A stretch of 64,000 nt of DNA from Paucibacter sp. TC2R-5 (GCF_025717605.1 NZ_JAJIRQ010000003.1:124001-188000), one strand, 5' to 3'. Shown: positions 54,501 to 63,854, numbered from the stretch's first letter. Numbers and translations: made by a program. Notes: a model not told the origin generated them from the sequence alone.

Positions 54501-54653
54501 GCCTGCCTGCTTCGCCAGGCATTCGCTTTGTTGTGCGAACCGAAGTCAAAGGCCTGATCGGCGTACCTGTTGGGCGCAGGGTCTCCGGCGCCGATCCGGC
54601 CTTTGTCCCAAGTAAGCCAAACGAACCCCGAGTGTCTGGCGAAGCAGGCAGGC
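54501..54653. repeat. Nested long inverted repeat
   Basis: An outer pair (54501-54525 with 54629-54653) fits over 25 bases with two G-U wobbles as RNA. An inner pair (54547-54563 with 54589-54605) fits over 17 bases with one mismatch. The complete fold would be a bent hairpin of 153 bases. It directly follows the last structural gene and may act as a strong 3' end or pause structure. Confidence 0.65.
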
Positions 54654-54815
54654 CGCCAACCGGCTGGAACCTAAGCCGGTCGAACTGTGCAATACTGAGG
54701 CCGTCGCTGCACAACAGCGATGCGGGCTTGGTCGCCCGGTTTCAAAAGGCGCAGCAGCCGCGCCACCTTTCGGGGGATAGCGGCTTTTTCACGACCGCGT
54801 GATGCTGTGCGGTAT

Positions 54816-54949
54816 GGCCCCTTCAACGGTGGGCCGTGCGCGAGGGACACACGCAAGTGTGTGCCGGTTCCTTTTGCCGGTCGACCAACCCCCCCCGCAC
54901 GGTCTGCCACCCTCTTGCTTGGTCGCTAAGGGTGGCAGGTTTAAAACCT
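54816..54949 (+). ncRNA. C4-like antisense RNA / immunity leader
   Basis: A three-way fold is visible: closing stem 54832-54840 with 54896-54904, a hairpin 54847-54852 / 54857-54862 with GCAA loop and a hairpin 54864-54867 / 54877-54880. The 5' part can also pair as GGCCC (54816-54820) with GGGCC (54831-54835). GCCACCCT (54906-54913) is complementary to AGGGTGGC (54929-54936), 30 bases before the GTG of the last gene. This resembles C4 RNAs of P1/P7 phages, whose processed RNA pairs with a site near a downstream start. I judged this from memory of the family; no covariance model was run. Confidence 0.55.
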
Positions 54950-54966
54950 GTTCAAAAGGAGCCAAC

Positions 54967-55494
54967 GTGGCTAACTCCCAGCAATCGAAGACCGGCGCAG
55001 CTGCGCCCACAATGTCAGAACAACTTGCCCGTGAAATCGGCGTAGTTCCAAGCCCGATTGGAATGGTGATCTATGTCGGATCAAGAGCCGCGATTGAGGA
55101 TGAAGGGCTGATCCCTCAAAACGTGGTCTGGCCGCTTGGGCAAGATTCGCTAAGTTGGCGGGTAGGCGACCTAGATTTCAAGCTCAATCGCCGCCCCTCT
55201 GTTGGCTCCAATGCTTGCCAAATATCACGCGAGTTTGGGGAGGACTATTTTCGGATTATTTGCATCCACATCAAAGACCGTCTCGACGCCTCGGGGATGT
55301 ATCGGCGGATGCAAGCTTCGAATCGGGCTGAAATTGAGCGGGCGAATAGTCCTGCTGGCCGGCAGCAGGCGGCCATCATGGCTGCGCAGTATTCGCAGGT
55401 CCTCAAAGATTCCAGCTACCTAGCCTTTAGAGGTCGAGTACTTGACCTTAAATCCCCGCCAAAACGCAATCGGAAGGCCACACCAGCACAGTAA
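54967..55494 (+). CDS. Hypothetical protein at the element's right end, 175 residues
   Basis: The GTG at 54967 has AAAAGGAG before it. The protein has EQLAREIGVVPSPIGMVIYVG, then WPLGQDSLSWRVGDLDF, GEDYFRIICIHIKDRL and a basic end (RNRKATPA). No domain is recognised. By position after a C4-like leader it would be the regulated product, like icd/ant genes behind C4 in P1, but its sequence shows no similarity I know of. A start at the ATG 55012 is possible. Confidence 0.6.
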   Translation: MANSQQSKTGAAAPTMSEQLAREIGVVPSPIGMVIYVGSRAAIEDEGLIPQNVVWPLGQDSLSWRVGDLDFKLNRRPSVGSNACQISREFGEDYFRIICIHIKDRLDASGMYRRMQASNRAEIERANSPAGRQQAAIMAAQYSQVLKDSSYLAFRGRVLDLKSPPKRNRKATPAQ

Positions 55495-55594
55495 GGGCTT
55501 CTCGCCCCGACACCCGAGCCCGGACATTGTTCCGGGCTTTGTCGTTTCTGGACGGCCGCTGGCGACCTACTCGAATCAACAAAGACGGGACCGG

Positions 55595-55627
55595 CCAACG
55601 GTGTGGCTAAAGGTGTGGCTAAATTTT
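55595..55627. repeat. Right copy of 33-bp element-end direct repeat
   Basis: Identical to 47321-47353, in the same orientation. It lies 73 bases from the intact tRNA-Pro. Two tandem GTGTGGCTAA decamers suggest arm-type integrase sites at both ends. Confidence 0.7.
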
Positions 55628-55646
55628 TGGTTCTGCAAGCCAAACG

Positions 55647-55680
55647 AAAAACGGGTTAGCTGCCTAAGCTGCTAACCCGT
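55647..55680 (-). terminator. Terminator supplied behind tRNA-Pro by the element
   Basis: On the minus strand a 10-bp perfect stem (ACGGGTTAGC, 55651-55660 with 55671-55680) is followed by a run of five T. It stands 20 bases downstream of the tRNA CCA end. It replaces the displaced terminator at 47091 and has the same GGGTTAGC core. Confidence 0.75.
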
Positions 55681-55699
55681 TGATTTTATTACTGTTTTT

Positions 55700-55777
<78 letters not shown>

Positions 55778-55789
55778 CTAAGCCTTCCA

Positions 55790-56272
55790 TTATAGGGCAA
55801 ATTTTACGTCCGAAGAAAGAAGAAGCTCTCGAATTGAAATTAACTCGCCTCGAACTTGATCGAGAGATAACTTCACAGGCGAGCAGGCTGGCAGACCCAG
55901 CAATGCCCGCTCATCACCGATCTCGTCCTCACCCGCCCCCGCGGCCTCAAGTGCATTGGGAAACGACAACGATCCGGCGGCTACGCTCGGGCGCACTTCG
56001 TCCTCGGTCAACGGCGAGTTGCCTTCAATCAATTGATTACGGGCCCCGCTGATGGTGAAACCTTGGTCATAGAGCAAACCCCTGATGCGCCGAATCAACA
56101 GCACTTCGTGGTGCTGGTAATAGCGCCGATTGCCGCGCCGCTTCATCGGTTTGAGCTGACTAAACTCCTGCTCCCAATAGCGCAGCACATAGGGCTTAAC
56201 GCCACATAGATCGCTGACTTCACCGATGGTGAAGTAGCGCTTTGCCGGTATCGCTGGGAGCGAGTTTTCCAT
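55790..56272 (-). CDS. MerR-family regulator downstream of ihfA
   Basis: The 160-residue protein has a MerR-type winged helix at the start ([25 protein letters not shown] and [24 protein letters not shown]). The C-terminal half lacks metal-binding cysteines. It follows ihfA by 34 bases and precedes tRNA-Pro. This ihfA-merR-tRNA-Pro order is common in beta- and gammaproteobacteria. The ligand or target is not known. The ATG at 56272 starts just before the domain. Confidence 0.88.
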   Translation of the reverse strand: MENSLPAIPAKRYFTIGEVSDLCGVKPYVLRYWEQEFSQLKPMKRRGNRRYYQHHEVLLIRRIRGLLYDQGFTISGARNQLIEGNSPLTEDEVRPSVAAGSLSFPNALEAAGAGEDEIGDERALLGLPACSPVKLSLDQVRGELISIRELLLSSDVKFAL

Positions 56273-56306
56273 TGAAATCAAGGGCTTCAGGTCGGGAGGT
56301 CAGACT

Positions 56307-56690
56307 CTACTCGAAGTCGTCCTCGGCGCACACCTCGCCTTGCACCAATGCCTTGAGTTTGTTGCTGGCGTGAAAAGTCACCACATCGCGGGCATTGATT
56401 GGGATAGCTTCGCCGGTGCGCGGATTGCGCCCCGGCCGGGGCGCCTTGCGTCGAATCGTGAAGTTACCAAAGCCACTCAGCTTGACCTCGTCGCCGGCAA
56501 CCAGGCTGCTGTGGATGATGTCGAAGAAGGCCTCGACCATGTCCTTGGACTCGCGTTTATTCAAGCCCAATTTGTCGAACAAGAGATCGGCCAATTCCGC
56601 CTTGGTCAAAGTCGGTGTGTCCAAGCTGGCCAGCAACATCAAGGGCGCCGGCCCACCACCGCCCTGGCCGCCTGAATCTTCTGCGCTCAT
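56307..56690 (-). CDS. ihfA: Integration host factor alpha subunit
   Basis: The 127-residue DNA-bending protein has the HU/IHF fold: [21 protein letters not shown] and the DNA-intercalating arm GRNPRTGE with the proline, then FHASNKLK. The N-terminus has about 30 extra residues rich in Gly and Ser compared with the enteric protein, as is usual in Burkholderiales. It follows pheT by 10 bases. IHF is also needed by many integrases, including those of tRNA-targeting elements such as the neighbour. Confidence 0.95.
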   Translation of the reverse strand: MSAEDSGGQGGGGPAPLMLLASLDTPTLTKAELADLLFDKLGLNKRESKDMVEAFFDIIHSSLVAGDEVKLSGFGNFTIRRKAPRPGRNPRTGEAIPINARDVVTFHASNKLKALVQGEVCAEDDFE

Positions 56691-56700
56691 CGCCCTACCC

Positions 56701-59145
56701 TCAGCCGCGCAAACGCGCACCCAGGCGCTGACTCAAAGCCTCAATCACTGCTGCCACCGTTTGCTCAATGCGCTCCTCGGTCAAGGTGGTTTCGTCGTCC
56801 AGCAATTCCAGGCGCACGGCCAGACTGCGCTCACCATCCTTCATGTCGGCATTGGCCTGAGTCGGCTTGAAGACGTCGAACAACCTAGCGGAACGAATCA
56901 ATCCGTCATGGGCACCGGCAATGGCTGCCATCAGGCCGTCGTGGCTGACCTTGTCATCCACAATAACGGCCAGATCGCGCAGCACAGCTTGTTGACGCGG
57001 GATCGCTTGAGCAGCCGGCAACTCACGCTGCAAAGTAGCCGCCAGATCCAGCTCGAACAGAATCGGCGCGCCACCACCCTGCGGCAAGTCATAAGACTGG
57101 CGCCATTTGGGGTGCAACTCGCCGATCACGCCGATGTCCTGACCGTCCAGTTCGATGCGCGCACTGCGGCCCGGATGCAATGCCGCATGTTCGGCCGGCA
57201 CAAAGCGCAACTGGCGCGGCGCAAACAGCGCCTCCAGATCACCCTTGACGTCGAAGAAGTCGACATTGCGGTCGCGCTGACTCCACTGCTGCTGTTCGGC
57301 CGGGCCGTAGGCCAGACCCGACAGGCGCATCGGCTGAGCCACACCGGCAATGCTGGCGTCGCTCTCGATCACCGTCGCGTCACGCAAAAACACGCGGCCA
57401 ATCTCGAACAGGCGCACGCGCGTGGCCCGGCGCGCCAGGTTGTAGCGCAAGGTATTGATGAGGCTGCCCAGCAAGCTGGTACGCATCACCGCCAGCGGAG
57501 CGGCGATCGGGTTCAAGACCTGAATCGGCTGCTCATTGCCGGCTAACTCGCGCTCCCAGCGGGCTTCGACAAAGCTGAAATTGATGGTCTCGAAATAGTC
57601 GCGTGCGGCCACCGCGTGGCGCAAGGCATGCACCGAGCGGCGCGCTTCCGAGGCCACCTTGCCCACCACCGGAGCCAAGGGCGGCGTCGAGGGCAGGTTG
57701 GGATAACCAATGACGCGAATGACTTCTTCGATCAGGTCTTCTTCGATCTGCATATCGAAGCGCCAACTCGGCGGCGTCACGGTCAGCACGCCAGGTGCTT
57801 GCTCGAAAGGCAGACCCAGGCGAGTGAACACGCGGGCACAGTCTTCCTGCTTCACCGGCATGCCGATGATCTTGGAAGCTCGCGCCACCCGCAAGCTGAC
57901 CGGCGTGCGCGCGGGCAACTGTGTCGTCTGATCGTCCAGCGGGCCGCAGCGCGTGTCCGCACCGCCGCAAACATCGAGAATCAACTGCGTGATGCGCTCG
58001 ACATGCTGAGCGGTCAAGGCCGGGTCGACACCGCGCTCGAAACGATGGCCAGCATCGGTAGAGAAGTTGAACTTGCGCGAACGCCCCATCACTGCCTTGG
58101 GCAACCAGAACGCCGCTTCGACATAGATGTTGACCGTGTCGTCCGACACTGCGGTAGCGTCGCCCCCCATGATGCCGGCGAGCGACTCAACGCCTTGCGA
58201 ATCCGCCACCACGCCGACCGTCTCGTCCAGCGCAACGGTGTTGCCGTTCAAGAGCTTGAGGCTCTCGCCCGCCTTGGCCCAGCGCACCACCAACTCGTCA
58301 TGGATTTTGTCCAGATCGAAGATATGGGAAGGTCTGCCAAACTCGAACATCACATAGTTGGAGATGTCGACCAAGGGCGAGACCGAACGCTGGCCGCAGC
58401 GGGCCAGACGATCGACCATCCAGGCGGGCGTCTGCACTTTGGTGTTGACGCCGCGAATGATGCGGCCGGAGAAGCGCCCGCACAAATCGGCTGCCTCGAT
58501 GCGGACCGGCAGCTTGTCATCGATCTGCGGCGCAACCGGCGCAATAACAGGCATCTGCAGCGGTGCACCGGTCAAGGCGGAGACTTCACGCGCGATGCCG
58601 TAGACGCTCAGGGCATGGGCCAGGTTAGGCGTCAGCTTGAGCGTGAACAGCGTGTCGTCCAGATTCAGGTGAGCGCGGATATCTTGGCCGATTTGCGCGT
58701 CGGCCGCCAACTCCAGCAGGCCACCATGCTCTTCGCTGAGCTTGAGCTCGCGCGCCGAGCACAGCATGCCGAAACTCTCGACGCCGCGCAGCTTGCCGAC
58801 ATTGATTTTGAAGGGCTTGCCATCTTCGCCAGGAGGCAGCTCAGCCCCGACGGTTGCCAAAGGCACCTTGATGCCGACGCGTGCGTTCGGCGCGCCGCAG
58901 ACGATTTGCAGCGGCTCCCCATTGTTGAAGGACCCACCGGCATTGACGCTGCAGATGCGCAGTTTGTCGGCGTTAGGGTGCTGTTCGGCGGTCAGAATTT
59001 CGGCCACCACAATGCCATGGAAAGGCGGCGCGACCGGACGAAGTTCTTCAACCTCCAGGCCCGACATGGTCAGCAGCTCGGCCAGTTCTTGGGTATTCAG
59101 CGCAGGGTTACAAAAGGCCCGCAGCCAGGATTCAGGGAATTGCAT
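56701..59145 (-). CDS. pheT: Phenylalanyl-tRNA synthetase beta subunit
   Basis: The 814-residue subunit contains the OB-fold EMAP-like domain near the start ([19 protein letters not shown]), the B3/B4 editing domain ([24 protein letters not shown], shortened here to [15 protein letters not shown]), the B5 domain and the C-terminal anticodon-binding ferredoxin-like domain. With PheS it forms the alpha2-beta2 enzyme that charges tRNA-Phe and edits Tyr-tRNA. It begins 26 bases after pheS. Length is normal. Confidence 0.97.
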   Translation of the reverse strand: MQFPESWLRAFCNPALNTQELAELLTMSGLEVEELRPVAPPFHGIVVAEILTAEQHPNADKLRICSVNAGGSFNNGEPLQIVCGAPNARVGIKVPLATVGAELPPGEDGKPFKINVGKLRGVESFGMLCSARELKLSEEHGGLLELAADAQIGQDIRAHLNLDDTLFTLKLTPNLAHALSVYGIAREVSALTGAPLQMPVIAPVAPQIDDKLPVRIEAADLCGRFSGRIIRGVNTKVQTPAWMVDRLARCGQRSVSPLVDISNYVMFEFGRPSHIFDLDKIHDELVVRWAKAGESLKLLNGNTVALDETVGVVADSQGVESLAGIMGGDATAVSDDTVNIYVEAAFWLPKAVMGRSRKFNFSTDAGHRFERGVDPALTAQHVERITQLILDVCGGADTRCGPLDDQTTQLPARTPVSLRVARASKIIGMPVKQEDCARVFTRLGLPFEQAPGVLTVTPPSWRFDMQIEEDLIEEVIRVIGYPNLPSTPPLAPVVGKVASEARRSVHALRHAVAARDYFETINFSFVEARWERELAGNEQPIQVLNPIAAPLAVMRTSLLGSLINTLRYNLARRATRVRLFEIGRVFLRDATVIESDASIAGVAQPMRLSGLAYGPAEQQQWSQRDRNVDFFDVKGDLEALFAPRQLRFVPAEHAALHPGRSARIELDGQDIGVIGELHPKWRQSYDLPQGGGAPILFELDLAATLQRELPAAQAIPRQQAVLRDLAVIVDDKVSHDGLMAAIAGAHDGLIRSARLFDVFKPTQANADMKDGERSLAVRLELLDDETTLTEERIEQTVAAVIEALSQRLGARLRG

Positions 59146-59171
59146 GGGATATCTCTCGAGCTACGGGTGGT

Positions 59172-60209
59172 TCACTTGAACTGGGACAGAAAGCGCAGAT
59201 CGCCATCAAAGAACTGGCGCAGATCACCGACGCCATAACGCAGCATGGCCAGGCGGTCGATGCCGGAGCCGAAAGCGAAACCGATATAACGCTCAGGGTC
59301 CAGACCCATATTGCGAATCACCTGCGGATGCACCTGGCCGGAGCCCGATACCTCGAGCCAACGGCCTTTCAGCGGACCAGAAGCGAACATCATGTCGATT
59401 TCGGCGCTCGGCTCGGTGAAAGGGAAATAGCTGGGGCGGAAACGGATATCCATTTCCGTGGTCTCGAAGAACTGCTGCAGGAAGTTCACATAGACCGACT
59501 TCAAGTCCTTGAAGCTGATGTTCTCGCCCACCCACAAGCCTTCGACCTGATGAAACATTGGCGAATGCGTGGCATCGCTGTCGACGCGGTAGGTGCGGCC
59601 CGGCGCAATAACGCGAATCTCGGGCATGGGCTGGCCAGCATCGATCAAGGCCCGATGGCGCTTGACATGCTGGACCGCGTAGCGGATCTGCATAGGGCTG
59701 GTGTGGGTGCGCAAGACATGACCCCCTTCGACGTAGAAGGTGTCGTGCATGGAGCGCGCCGGATGGTCTTCCGGCGTGTTCAGCGCGGTGAAGTTGAACC
59801 AGTCGTTCTCGATCTCGGGGCCATCAGCCACGTCGAAACCCATCGAACCGAAGATGCCTTCGATGCGTTCCATCGCACGCGTGATCGGGTGCAGGCCGCC
59901 GCTGCCGCGCTGGCGGCCGGGCAATGTCACGTCCAAGGCCTCGGCCTTCAACTGCAAGGCCAACTCGGCGTCGGCCAGGGCTTGGCGGCGTGCCGTCAAG
60001 GCGGCTTCGATGCCGGACTTCAAGACGTTGATTTCGGCGCCGCGGGTCTTCTTCTCTTCTACGGCCAGGGCAGCCATGCCCTTGAGCAACTCGGTCACGC
60101 GACCGGTTTTACCGAGGAAGCGAGCCTTGGCATTTTCCAAGTCGGCGGGCGTGGTCGCAGCGGCGAATTCGCCTTGCGCCGTTTGCAGCAATTGATCGAG
60201 GTCGTTCAT
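59172..60209 (-). CDS. pheS: Phenylalanyl-tRNA synthetase alpha subunit
   Basis: The 345-residue catalytic subunit has an N-terminal coiled coil (residues 1-85) and the class II core with [12 protein letters not shown] (motif 1/2 region), [18 protein letters not shown] and [17 protein letters not shown] as motif 3. The ATG at 60209 begins the coiled coil; a longer frame exists upstream. The leader region carries a 14-bp inverted repeat and a short Phe-rich frame. Confidence 0.97.
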   Translation of the reverse strand: MNDLDQLLQTAQGEFAAATTPADLENAKARFLGKTGRVTELLKGMAALAVEEKKTRGAEINVLKSGIEAALTARRQALADAELALQLKAEALDVTLPGRQRGSGGLHPITRAMERIEGIFGSMGFDVADGPEIENDWFNFTALNTPEDHPARSMHDTFYVEGGHVLRTHTSPMQIRYAVQHVKRHRALIDAGQPMPEIRVIAPGRTYRVDSDATHSPMFHQVEGLWVGENISFKDLKSVYVNFLQQFFETTEMDIRFRPSYFPFTEPSAEIDMMFASGPLKGRWLEVSGSGQVHPQVIRNMGLDPERYIGFAFGSGIDRLAMLRYGVGDLRQFFDGDLRFLSQFK

Positions 60210-60259
60210 CGCGGAGCCGTTTTCATCAAGCAAGTCTTGAGGCAAGAATTAGAGGGGAA

Positions 60260-60330
60260 TAGGACTTACGCAAAATTGATCCAAGCGAAGCAAAAAAACA
60301 TCTCACCGGAACTGCCTTGCGTAAATCCTA
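60260..60330 (-). promoter_or_regulatory. pheS leader: 14-bp inverted repeat around a Phe-rich mini-frame
   Basis: TAGGACTTACGCAA (60260-60273) and TTGCGTAAATCCTA (60317-60330) form a 14-bp stem with one G-T pair. Inside, on the minus strand, an 11-residue frame runs from ATG at 60301 to TAA at 60266 and reads MFFCFAWINFA (four Phe). This recalls pheM leader peptides, but no terminator hairpin follows it before pheS, so attenuation is not shown. Confidence 0.35.
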
Positions 60331-60334
60331 GGCA

Positions 60335-60369
60335 ATAAAAAAAGGCCGATCACCAGGGTGTCGGCCTTT
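60335..60369 (-). terminator. Rho-independent terminator between rplT and pheS
   Basis: On the minus strand AAAGGCCGA pairs with TCGGCCTTT (60361-60369 and 60341-60349), followed by a run of seven T. It begins 70 bases after the rplT stop and would end the thrS-infC-rpmI-rplT transcript, or part of it. Confidence 0.85.
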
Positions 60370-60438
60370 GGGTGCTGACCCCAAACCAGCGAGCCAGTTC
60401 GGGGCTGCCAACTACCGCCTTGCGGCGGCAGATGGACA

Positions 60439-60795
60439 TTAAGCGAGAGCGGCCTTGACCTTGGCGAAGATGCTGGCAAAACCAGCAGGATCACGCACAG
60501 CCAGATCGGCCAGGACCTTGCGGTCGATGTCGATCTGAGCCTTCTTCAGGCCAGCCACAAACTTGCTGTATGTCAGGCCCAACTCACGGGAAGCCGCATT
60601 GATACGGGCAATCCAGAGTGCGCGGAACACACGCTTCTTGGCACGACGGTCACGGTAGGCGTATTGGCCTGCCTTCATCACTGCCTGTTTGGCAATGCGG
60701 AAGACATTCTTACGACGACCACGGTAGCCCTTGGCTAAAGCCAGGACCTTCTTGTGACGGGCACGTGCGGTAACACCACGTTTAACGCGAGGCAT
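60439..60795 (-). CDS. rplT: 50S ribosomal protein L20
   Basis: The 118-residue basic protein has the L20 start [15 protein letters not shown] and the following [26 protein letters not shown]. It organises 23S rRNA domains I and II early in assembly and often represses its own operon. AAGGAG precedes the ATG, 23 bases after the rpmI stop. Confidence 0.98.
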   Translation of the reverse strand: MPRVKRGVTARARHKKVLALAKGYRGRRKNVFRIAKQAVMKAGQYAYRDRRAKKRVFRALWIARINAASRELGLTYSKFVAGLKKAQIDIDRKVLADLAVRDPAGFASIFAKVKAALA

Positions 60796-60818
60796 AGTAT
60801 TTCTCCTTCAGAAGTCGA

Positions 60819-61022
60819 TCAGAGGCCAGCGCCGGGCAACATTTGAGCCATATGGCCCATGTTGGTCTCGTGCACGCCGGTAGTGCCACGCAAGTGGCGC
60901 TTGTTCTTCGTGGACTTCTTCGTGAGGATGTGGCGCTTGAACGCCTGGCCGCGCTTAACGGTGCCACCCGGACGAACGCGAAAACGTTTCTTCGCGCTGC
61001 TCTTGGTCTTCATTTTGGGCAT
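60819..61022 (-). CDS. rpmI: 50S ribosomal protein L35
   Basis: The 67-residue basic protein starts [13 protein letters not shown] and ends in the usual [12 protein letters not shown]-like stretch. AAGGAG lies seven bases before the ATG. It follows a 252-base leader region that separates it from infC. Confidence 0.97.
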   Translation of the reverse strand: MPKMKTKSSAKKRFRVRPGGTVKRGQAFKRHILTKKSTKNKRHLRGTTGVHETNMGHMAQMLPGAGL

Positions 61023-61099
61023 GATTGCTCCTTCTTGTGAACGCTTCCAGGGGCGTCTGCATTACTCATGCAGAACTTGGGGGCCTCTGGAGGCTAATA

Positions 61100-61127
61100 A
61101 GCCCGCTAACGACCAAATCAGCGGGCT
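61100..61127 (-). promoter_or_regulatory. Hairpin in the infC-rpmI intergenic leader
   Basis: AGCCCGCT (61100-61107) pairs with AGCGGGCT (61120-61127), loop of 12. A weak T-rich end follows on the minus strand. It could be an L20-responsive leader structure or a weak terminator ahead of rpmI. Confidence 0.45.
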
Positions 61128-61131
61128 GAAT

Positions 61132-61254
61132 TGAAAACTACTGCGGAGGCCATCTGCGTTGTTGCGCGGTGCTCGCTCCCTCAACATACCCAAAGTATGT
61201 TTCGGTCGCTGCGCGCCGTGCGCCTAGCAGCTGGCCTTCCTCGCTACGTTTTCA
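61132..61254. repeat. Imperfect inverted-repeat element between infC and rpmI
   Basis: The ends TGAAAAC (61132-61138) and GTTTTCA (61248-61254) are inverted. Inside, AGGCCA pairs with TGGCCT and the centre is a perfect AACATAC-CCAAA-GTATGTT hairpin (61183-61201). A second hairpin, CGCTAC/GTAGCG (61242-61247 / 61255-61260), flanks the end. The 123-base unit looks like a dispersed MITE- or REP-like repeat. Confidence 0.5.
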
Positions 61255-61274
61255 GTAGCGTCAATTTCGAGGTC

Positions 61275-61820
61275 TTAACGCTTTTTCGGCGCCAGGACCA
61301 TGATCATTTGCCGGCCTTCCAGCTTGGGCATGTTCTCAACCACGGCCACATCGGACAACTCGTCGCGGATTCGCTCCAGCAAACGCATACCGATGTCTTG
61401 GTGGGTGATCTCGCGACCACGGTAACGCAAGGTCACCTTGCCTTTGTCGCCGTCTTCCGCAATAAAGCGGCGCAGATTGCGCATCTTGATCAGGTAGTCG
61501 CCCTCGTCCGTACCCGGACGGAATTTAACTTCCTTGATTTCAATGACCTTCTGCTTGGACTTCGCCTCGGCAGCGCGCTTTTGCTCGATGTACTTGAACT
61601 TGCCGTAGTCCATCAAACGGCAGACCGGTGGGACGGCCGTGGCAGAGATTTCGACAACGTCCACATCCAACTCGCCCGCCATGCGGAGCGCTTCGTGGAT
61701 GCTCACAATTCCGAGCGGCTCGTTTTCTTGGCCGTTCAAACGGACTTCAGGAGCCAAGATTTCGCGATTCAGCCGATGCTTGCGCTCAGGAATGGCTCGA
61801 CGGTCAGCAAATGTAGCGAT
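61275..61820 (-). CDS. infC: Translation initiation factor IF-3, starting at ATC
   Basis: The 181-residue factor prevents subunit joining and checks the start codon. Its conserved N-terminus [20 protein letters not shown] lies upstream of any in-frame ATG, GTG or TTG. The codon before ATF is ATC at 61820, with AAAGG eight bases before it. Rare AUU/AUC starts are the known basis of IF-3 autocontrol in E. coli and relatives. A TTG at 61757 would drop 21 conserved residues. The thrS stop lies 71 bases upstream. Confidence 0.93.
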   Translation of the reverse strand: MATFADRRAIPERKHRLNREILAPEVRLNGQENEPLGIVSIHEALRMAGELDVDVVEISATAVPPVCRLMDYGKFKYIEQKRAAEAKSKQKVIEIKEVKFRPGTDEGDYLIKMRNLRRFIAEDGDKGKVTLRYRGREITHQDIGMRLLERIRDELSDVAVVENMPKLEGRQMIMVLAPKKR

Positions 61821-61891
61821 GGTGCATACCTTTCAGCGAGCCCCAAGGCGAGGAGCCCAAACAAAACAAAAGCGCGCCCTGTGCAGCGATC

Positions 61892-63811
61892 TCAAGCCTT
61901 TTGGGTGATGTCGGCGGAAATCTTCACAATGAAGTCTTCCAAGGCCATCACACCCAGATCTTGGTTGCCACGGGCGCGCACCGCAACGGCTCCATTTGCC
62001 TTCTCCTTGTCGCCTACGACCAGGATATATGGAACCTTTTGCAAAGAATGCTCGCGGATTTTATACGTGATTTTCTCGTTTCGCAAATCTGCCTGAACCC
62101 TAAGCCCTTGTTTCTGCAGAGATTTCACGATTTCGGCGACGTAATCGGCCTGCGCGTCGGTGATATTGGCGATCACCACCTGCGTTGGCGCCAGCCAAAC
62201 CGGCAAGGCGCCGGCATGCTGTTCGATCAAAATTCCGATGAATCGCTCCAGGCTGCCGACGATGGCGCGGTGCAACATCACCGGGTGCGCGCGCTCGCTG
62301 GTATCGGTCACATATTCGCCGCCAAGGCGCTCGGCCGTATTGAAGTCCACCTGCATGGTGCCGCATTGCCACTGTCGACCCAGCGCATCCTTCAGCGTGT
62401 ACTCGATCTTCGGTCCATAGAAAGCACCATCGCCGGGCGAGACGATGAACTCGCAACCCGAGCGGCGCAGCGACTCCATCACCGCGAATTCGGCCTTGTC
62501 CCACAGCGCATCGGAGCCCACGCGCTTTTCGGGCCGCGTTGCCACCTTGTAGATGATGTCGGTGAAGCCGAAATCGGCATAGACCTTGCGCAGCAACTGC
62601 GTGTAGGCAATGCATTCCTCAAGGATCTGATCTTCGGTACAGAAGATGTGACCATCATCCTGGGTGAAGCCGCGCACGCGCATGATGCCGTGCAGCGAGC
62701 CGCTAGGCTCATTGCGGTGGCATTGGCCGAACTCACCGAAGCGCAGCGGCAGATCGCGGTAGCTCTTGATGCCTTGGTTGAAGATCAACACATGGCCGGG
62801 GCAATTCATCGGCTTGAGCGCGTACTCGCGTTTTTCCGACTCGGTCGTGAACATATTGTCCCGATAGTTATCCCAGTGGCCGGTCTTCTCCCACAGATGC
62901 TTGTCGAGAATTTGCGGGCCCTTGACCTCCAGATAGCCGTTGTCGCGATAGACGGCACGCATGTATTGCTCAAGCTGTTGCCAGACCGTCCAGCCCTTGG
63001 GATGCCAGAACACCAAGCCCGGCGCGTTCTCTTCCATGTGGAACAGGTCGAGTTCGCGGCCAAGCTTGCGGTGGTCGCGCTTCTCGGCCTCTTCCAGGCG
63101 GATCAGATACTTTTGCAGATCATCCTTGCTGGCCCAGGCCGTGCCGTAGATGCGCTGCAATTGCTCGTTACGGTGGTCGCCGCGCCAATAGGCGCCGGCC
63201 ACCTTCATCAGCTTGAAATGCTTGAGCTTGCCGGTCGACGGCACGTGCGGGCCGCGGCACAGGTCGGTGAACTTGCCTTCGGCATACAGGGATACATCCT
63301 GATCGGCCGGGATGCTCTCGATGATCTCGGCCTTGTAGGCTTCGCCCAGGTTCTTGAAATAGCTGACCGCCTCGTCGCGCGGCAAGACCGTGCGCGTGAT
63401 GCGCTCATCCTTCTTGGCCAACTCGCTCATCTTCGACTCGATCGCGGCCAGATCTTCGGGCGTGAACGGGCGTGTGTAGGCGAAGTCGTAGAAGAAGCCG
63501 TTCTCGATCACCGGGCCGATGGTGACCTGTGCCTCGGGGAACAACTCCTTGACCGCATAGGCGAGCAAGTGGGCGGTCGAGTGACGAATGACCTCGAGGC
63601 CTTCGGCGTCCTTGTCGGTGATGATGGCCAACTGTGTGTCGGCTTCCATCAAATAGCTGGTGTCGACCAACTTGGCATCCGCACCTGCGCCGACACGGCC
63701 GGCCAGCGCAGCCTTGGCCAGACCGGCGCCGATCGAGGCGGCCACTTCGGCCACGGTGACGGCTTGCGGGAACTCACGCTTGGAGCCGTCGGGCAATTGA
63801 ATAGCGATCAT
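61892..63811 (-). CDS. thrS: Threonyl-tRNA synthetase
   Basis: The 639-residue class II enzyme has the TGS domain at its start ([21 protein letters not shown], here cut to [11 protein letters not shown]), the editing domain with [16 protein letters not shown] and [10 protein letters not shown], and the catalytic core with [36 protein letters not shown] and the anticodon domain. AGGAG precedes the ATG. It heads the translation cluster; leader hairpins upstream may serve autoregulation. Confidence 0.98.
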   Translation of the reverse strand: MIAIQLPDGSKREFPQAVTVAEVAASIGAGLAKAALAGRVGAGADAKLVDTSYLMEADTQLAIITDKDAEGLEVIRHSTAHLLAYAVKELFPEAQVTIGPVIENGFFYDFAYTRPFTPEDLAAIESKMSELAKKDERITRTVLPRDEAVSYFKNLGEAYKAEIIESIPADQDVSLYAEGKFTDLCRGPHVPSTGKLKHFKLMKVAGAYWRGDHRNEQLQRIYGTAWASKDDLQKYLIRLEEAEKRDHRKLGRELDLFHMEENAPGLVFWHPKGWTVWQQLEQYMRAVYRDNGYLEVKGPQILDKHLWEKTGHWDNYRDNMFTTESEKREYALKPMNCPGHVLIFNQGIKSYRDLPLRFGEFGQCHRNEPSGSLHGIMRVRGFTQDDGHIFCTEDQILEECIAYTQLLRKVYADFGFTDIIYKVATRPEKRVGSDALWDKAEFAVMESLRRSGCEFIVSPGDGAFYGPKIEYTLKDALGRQWQCGTMQVDFNTAERLGGEYVTDTSERAHPVMLHRAIVGSLERFIGILIEQHAGALPVWLAPTQVVIANITDAQADYVAEIVKSLQKQGLRVQADLRNEKITYKIREHSLQKVPYILVVGDKEKANGAVAVRARGNQDLGVMALEDFIVKISADITQKA

Positions 63812-63854
63812 GAAGAAACTCCTGAAGAAGGCGGCGGGGCTATGTTTGAGGTCG

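Larger units (their letters stand above)
54493..54966. other. 474-base hairpin-rich non-coding region
   Basis: The region lies between the last structural gene and the final open frame. It holds a nested long inverted repeat (54501-54653) and hairpins at 54659-54680, 54704-54720 and 54723-54738, then a C4-like RNA. The 10-mer GCTTGGTCGC occurs at 54726-54735 and 54917-54926, each time in or at a hairpin loop. No frame within it has a credible ribosome site. Confidence 0.6.

Noticed and set aside
54533-54802. Plus-strand frame inside the hairpin-rich region
   Set aside because: It runs across both long inverted repeats without a ribosome site. Paired arms explain the protein-like look on both strands. 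A frameshift extension of the 91-residue gene into it was considered, but no slippery site is seen.
57616-59238. 540-codon frame opposite pheT
   Set aside because: Antisense shadow of a conserved gene with no family features.
60210-60430. Classical phenylalanine attenuator for pheST
   Set aside because: The only good terminator lies upstream of the Phe-rich mini-frame; no antiterminator/terminator pair follows it.
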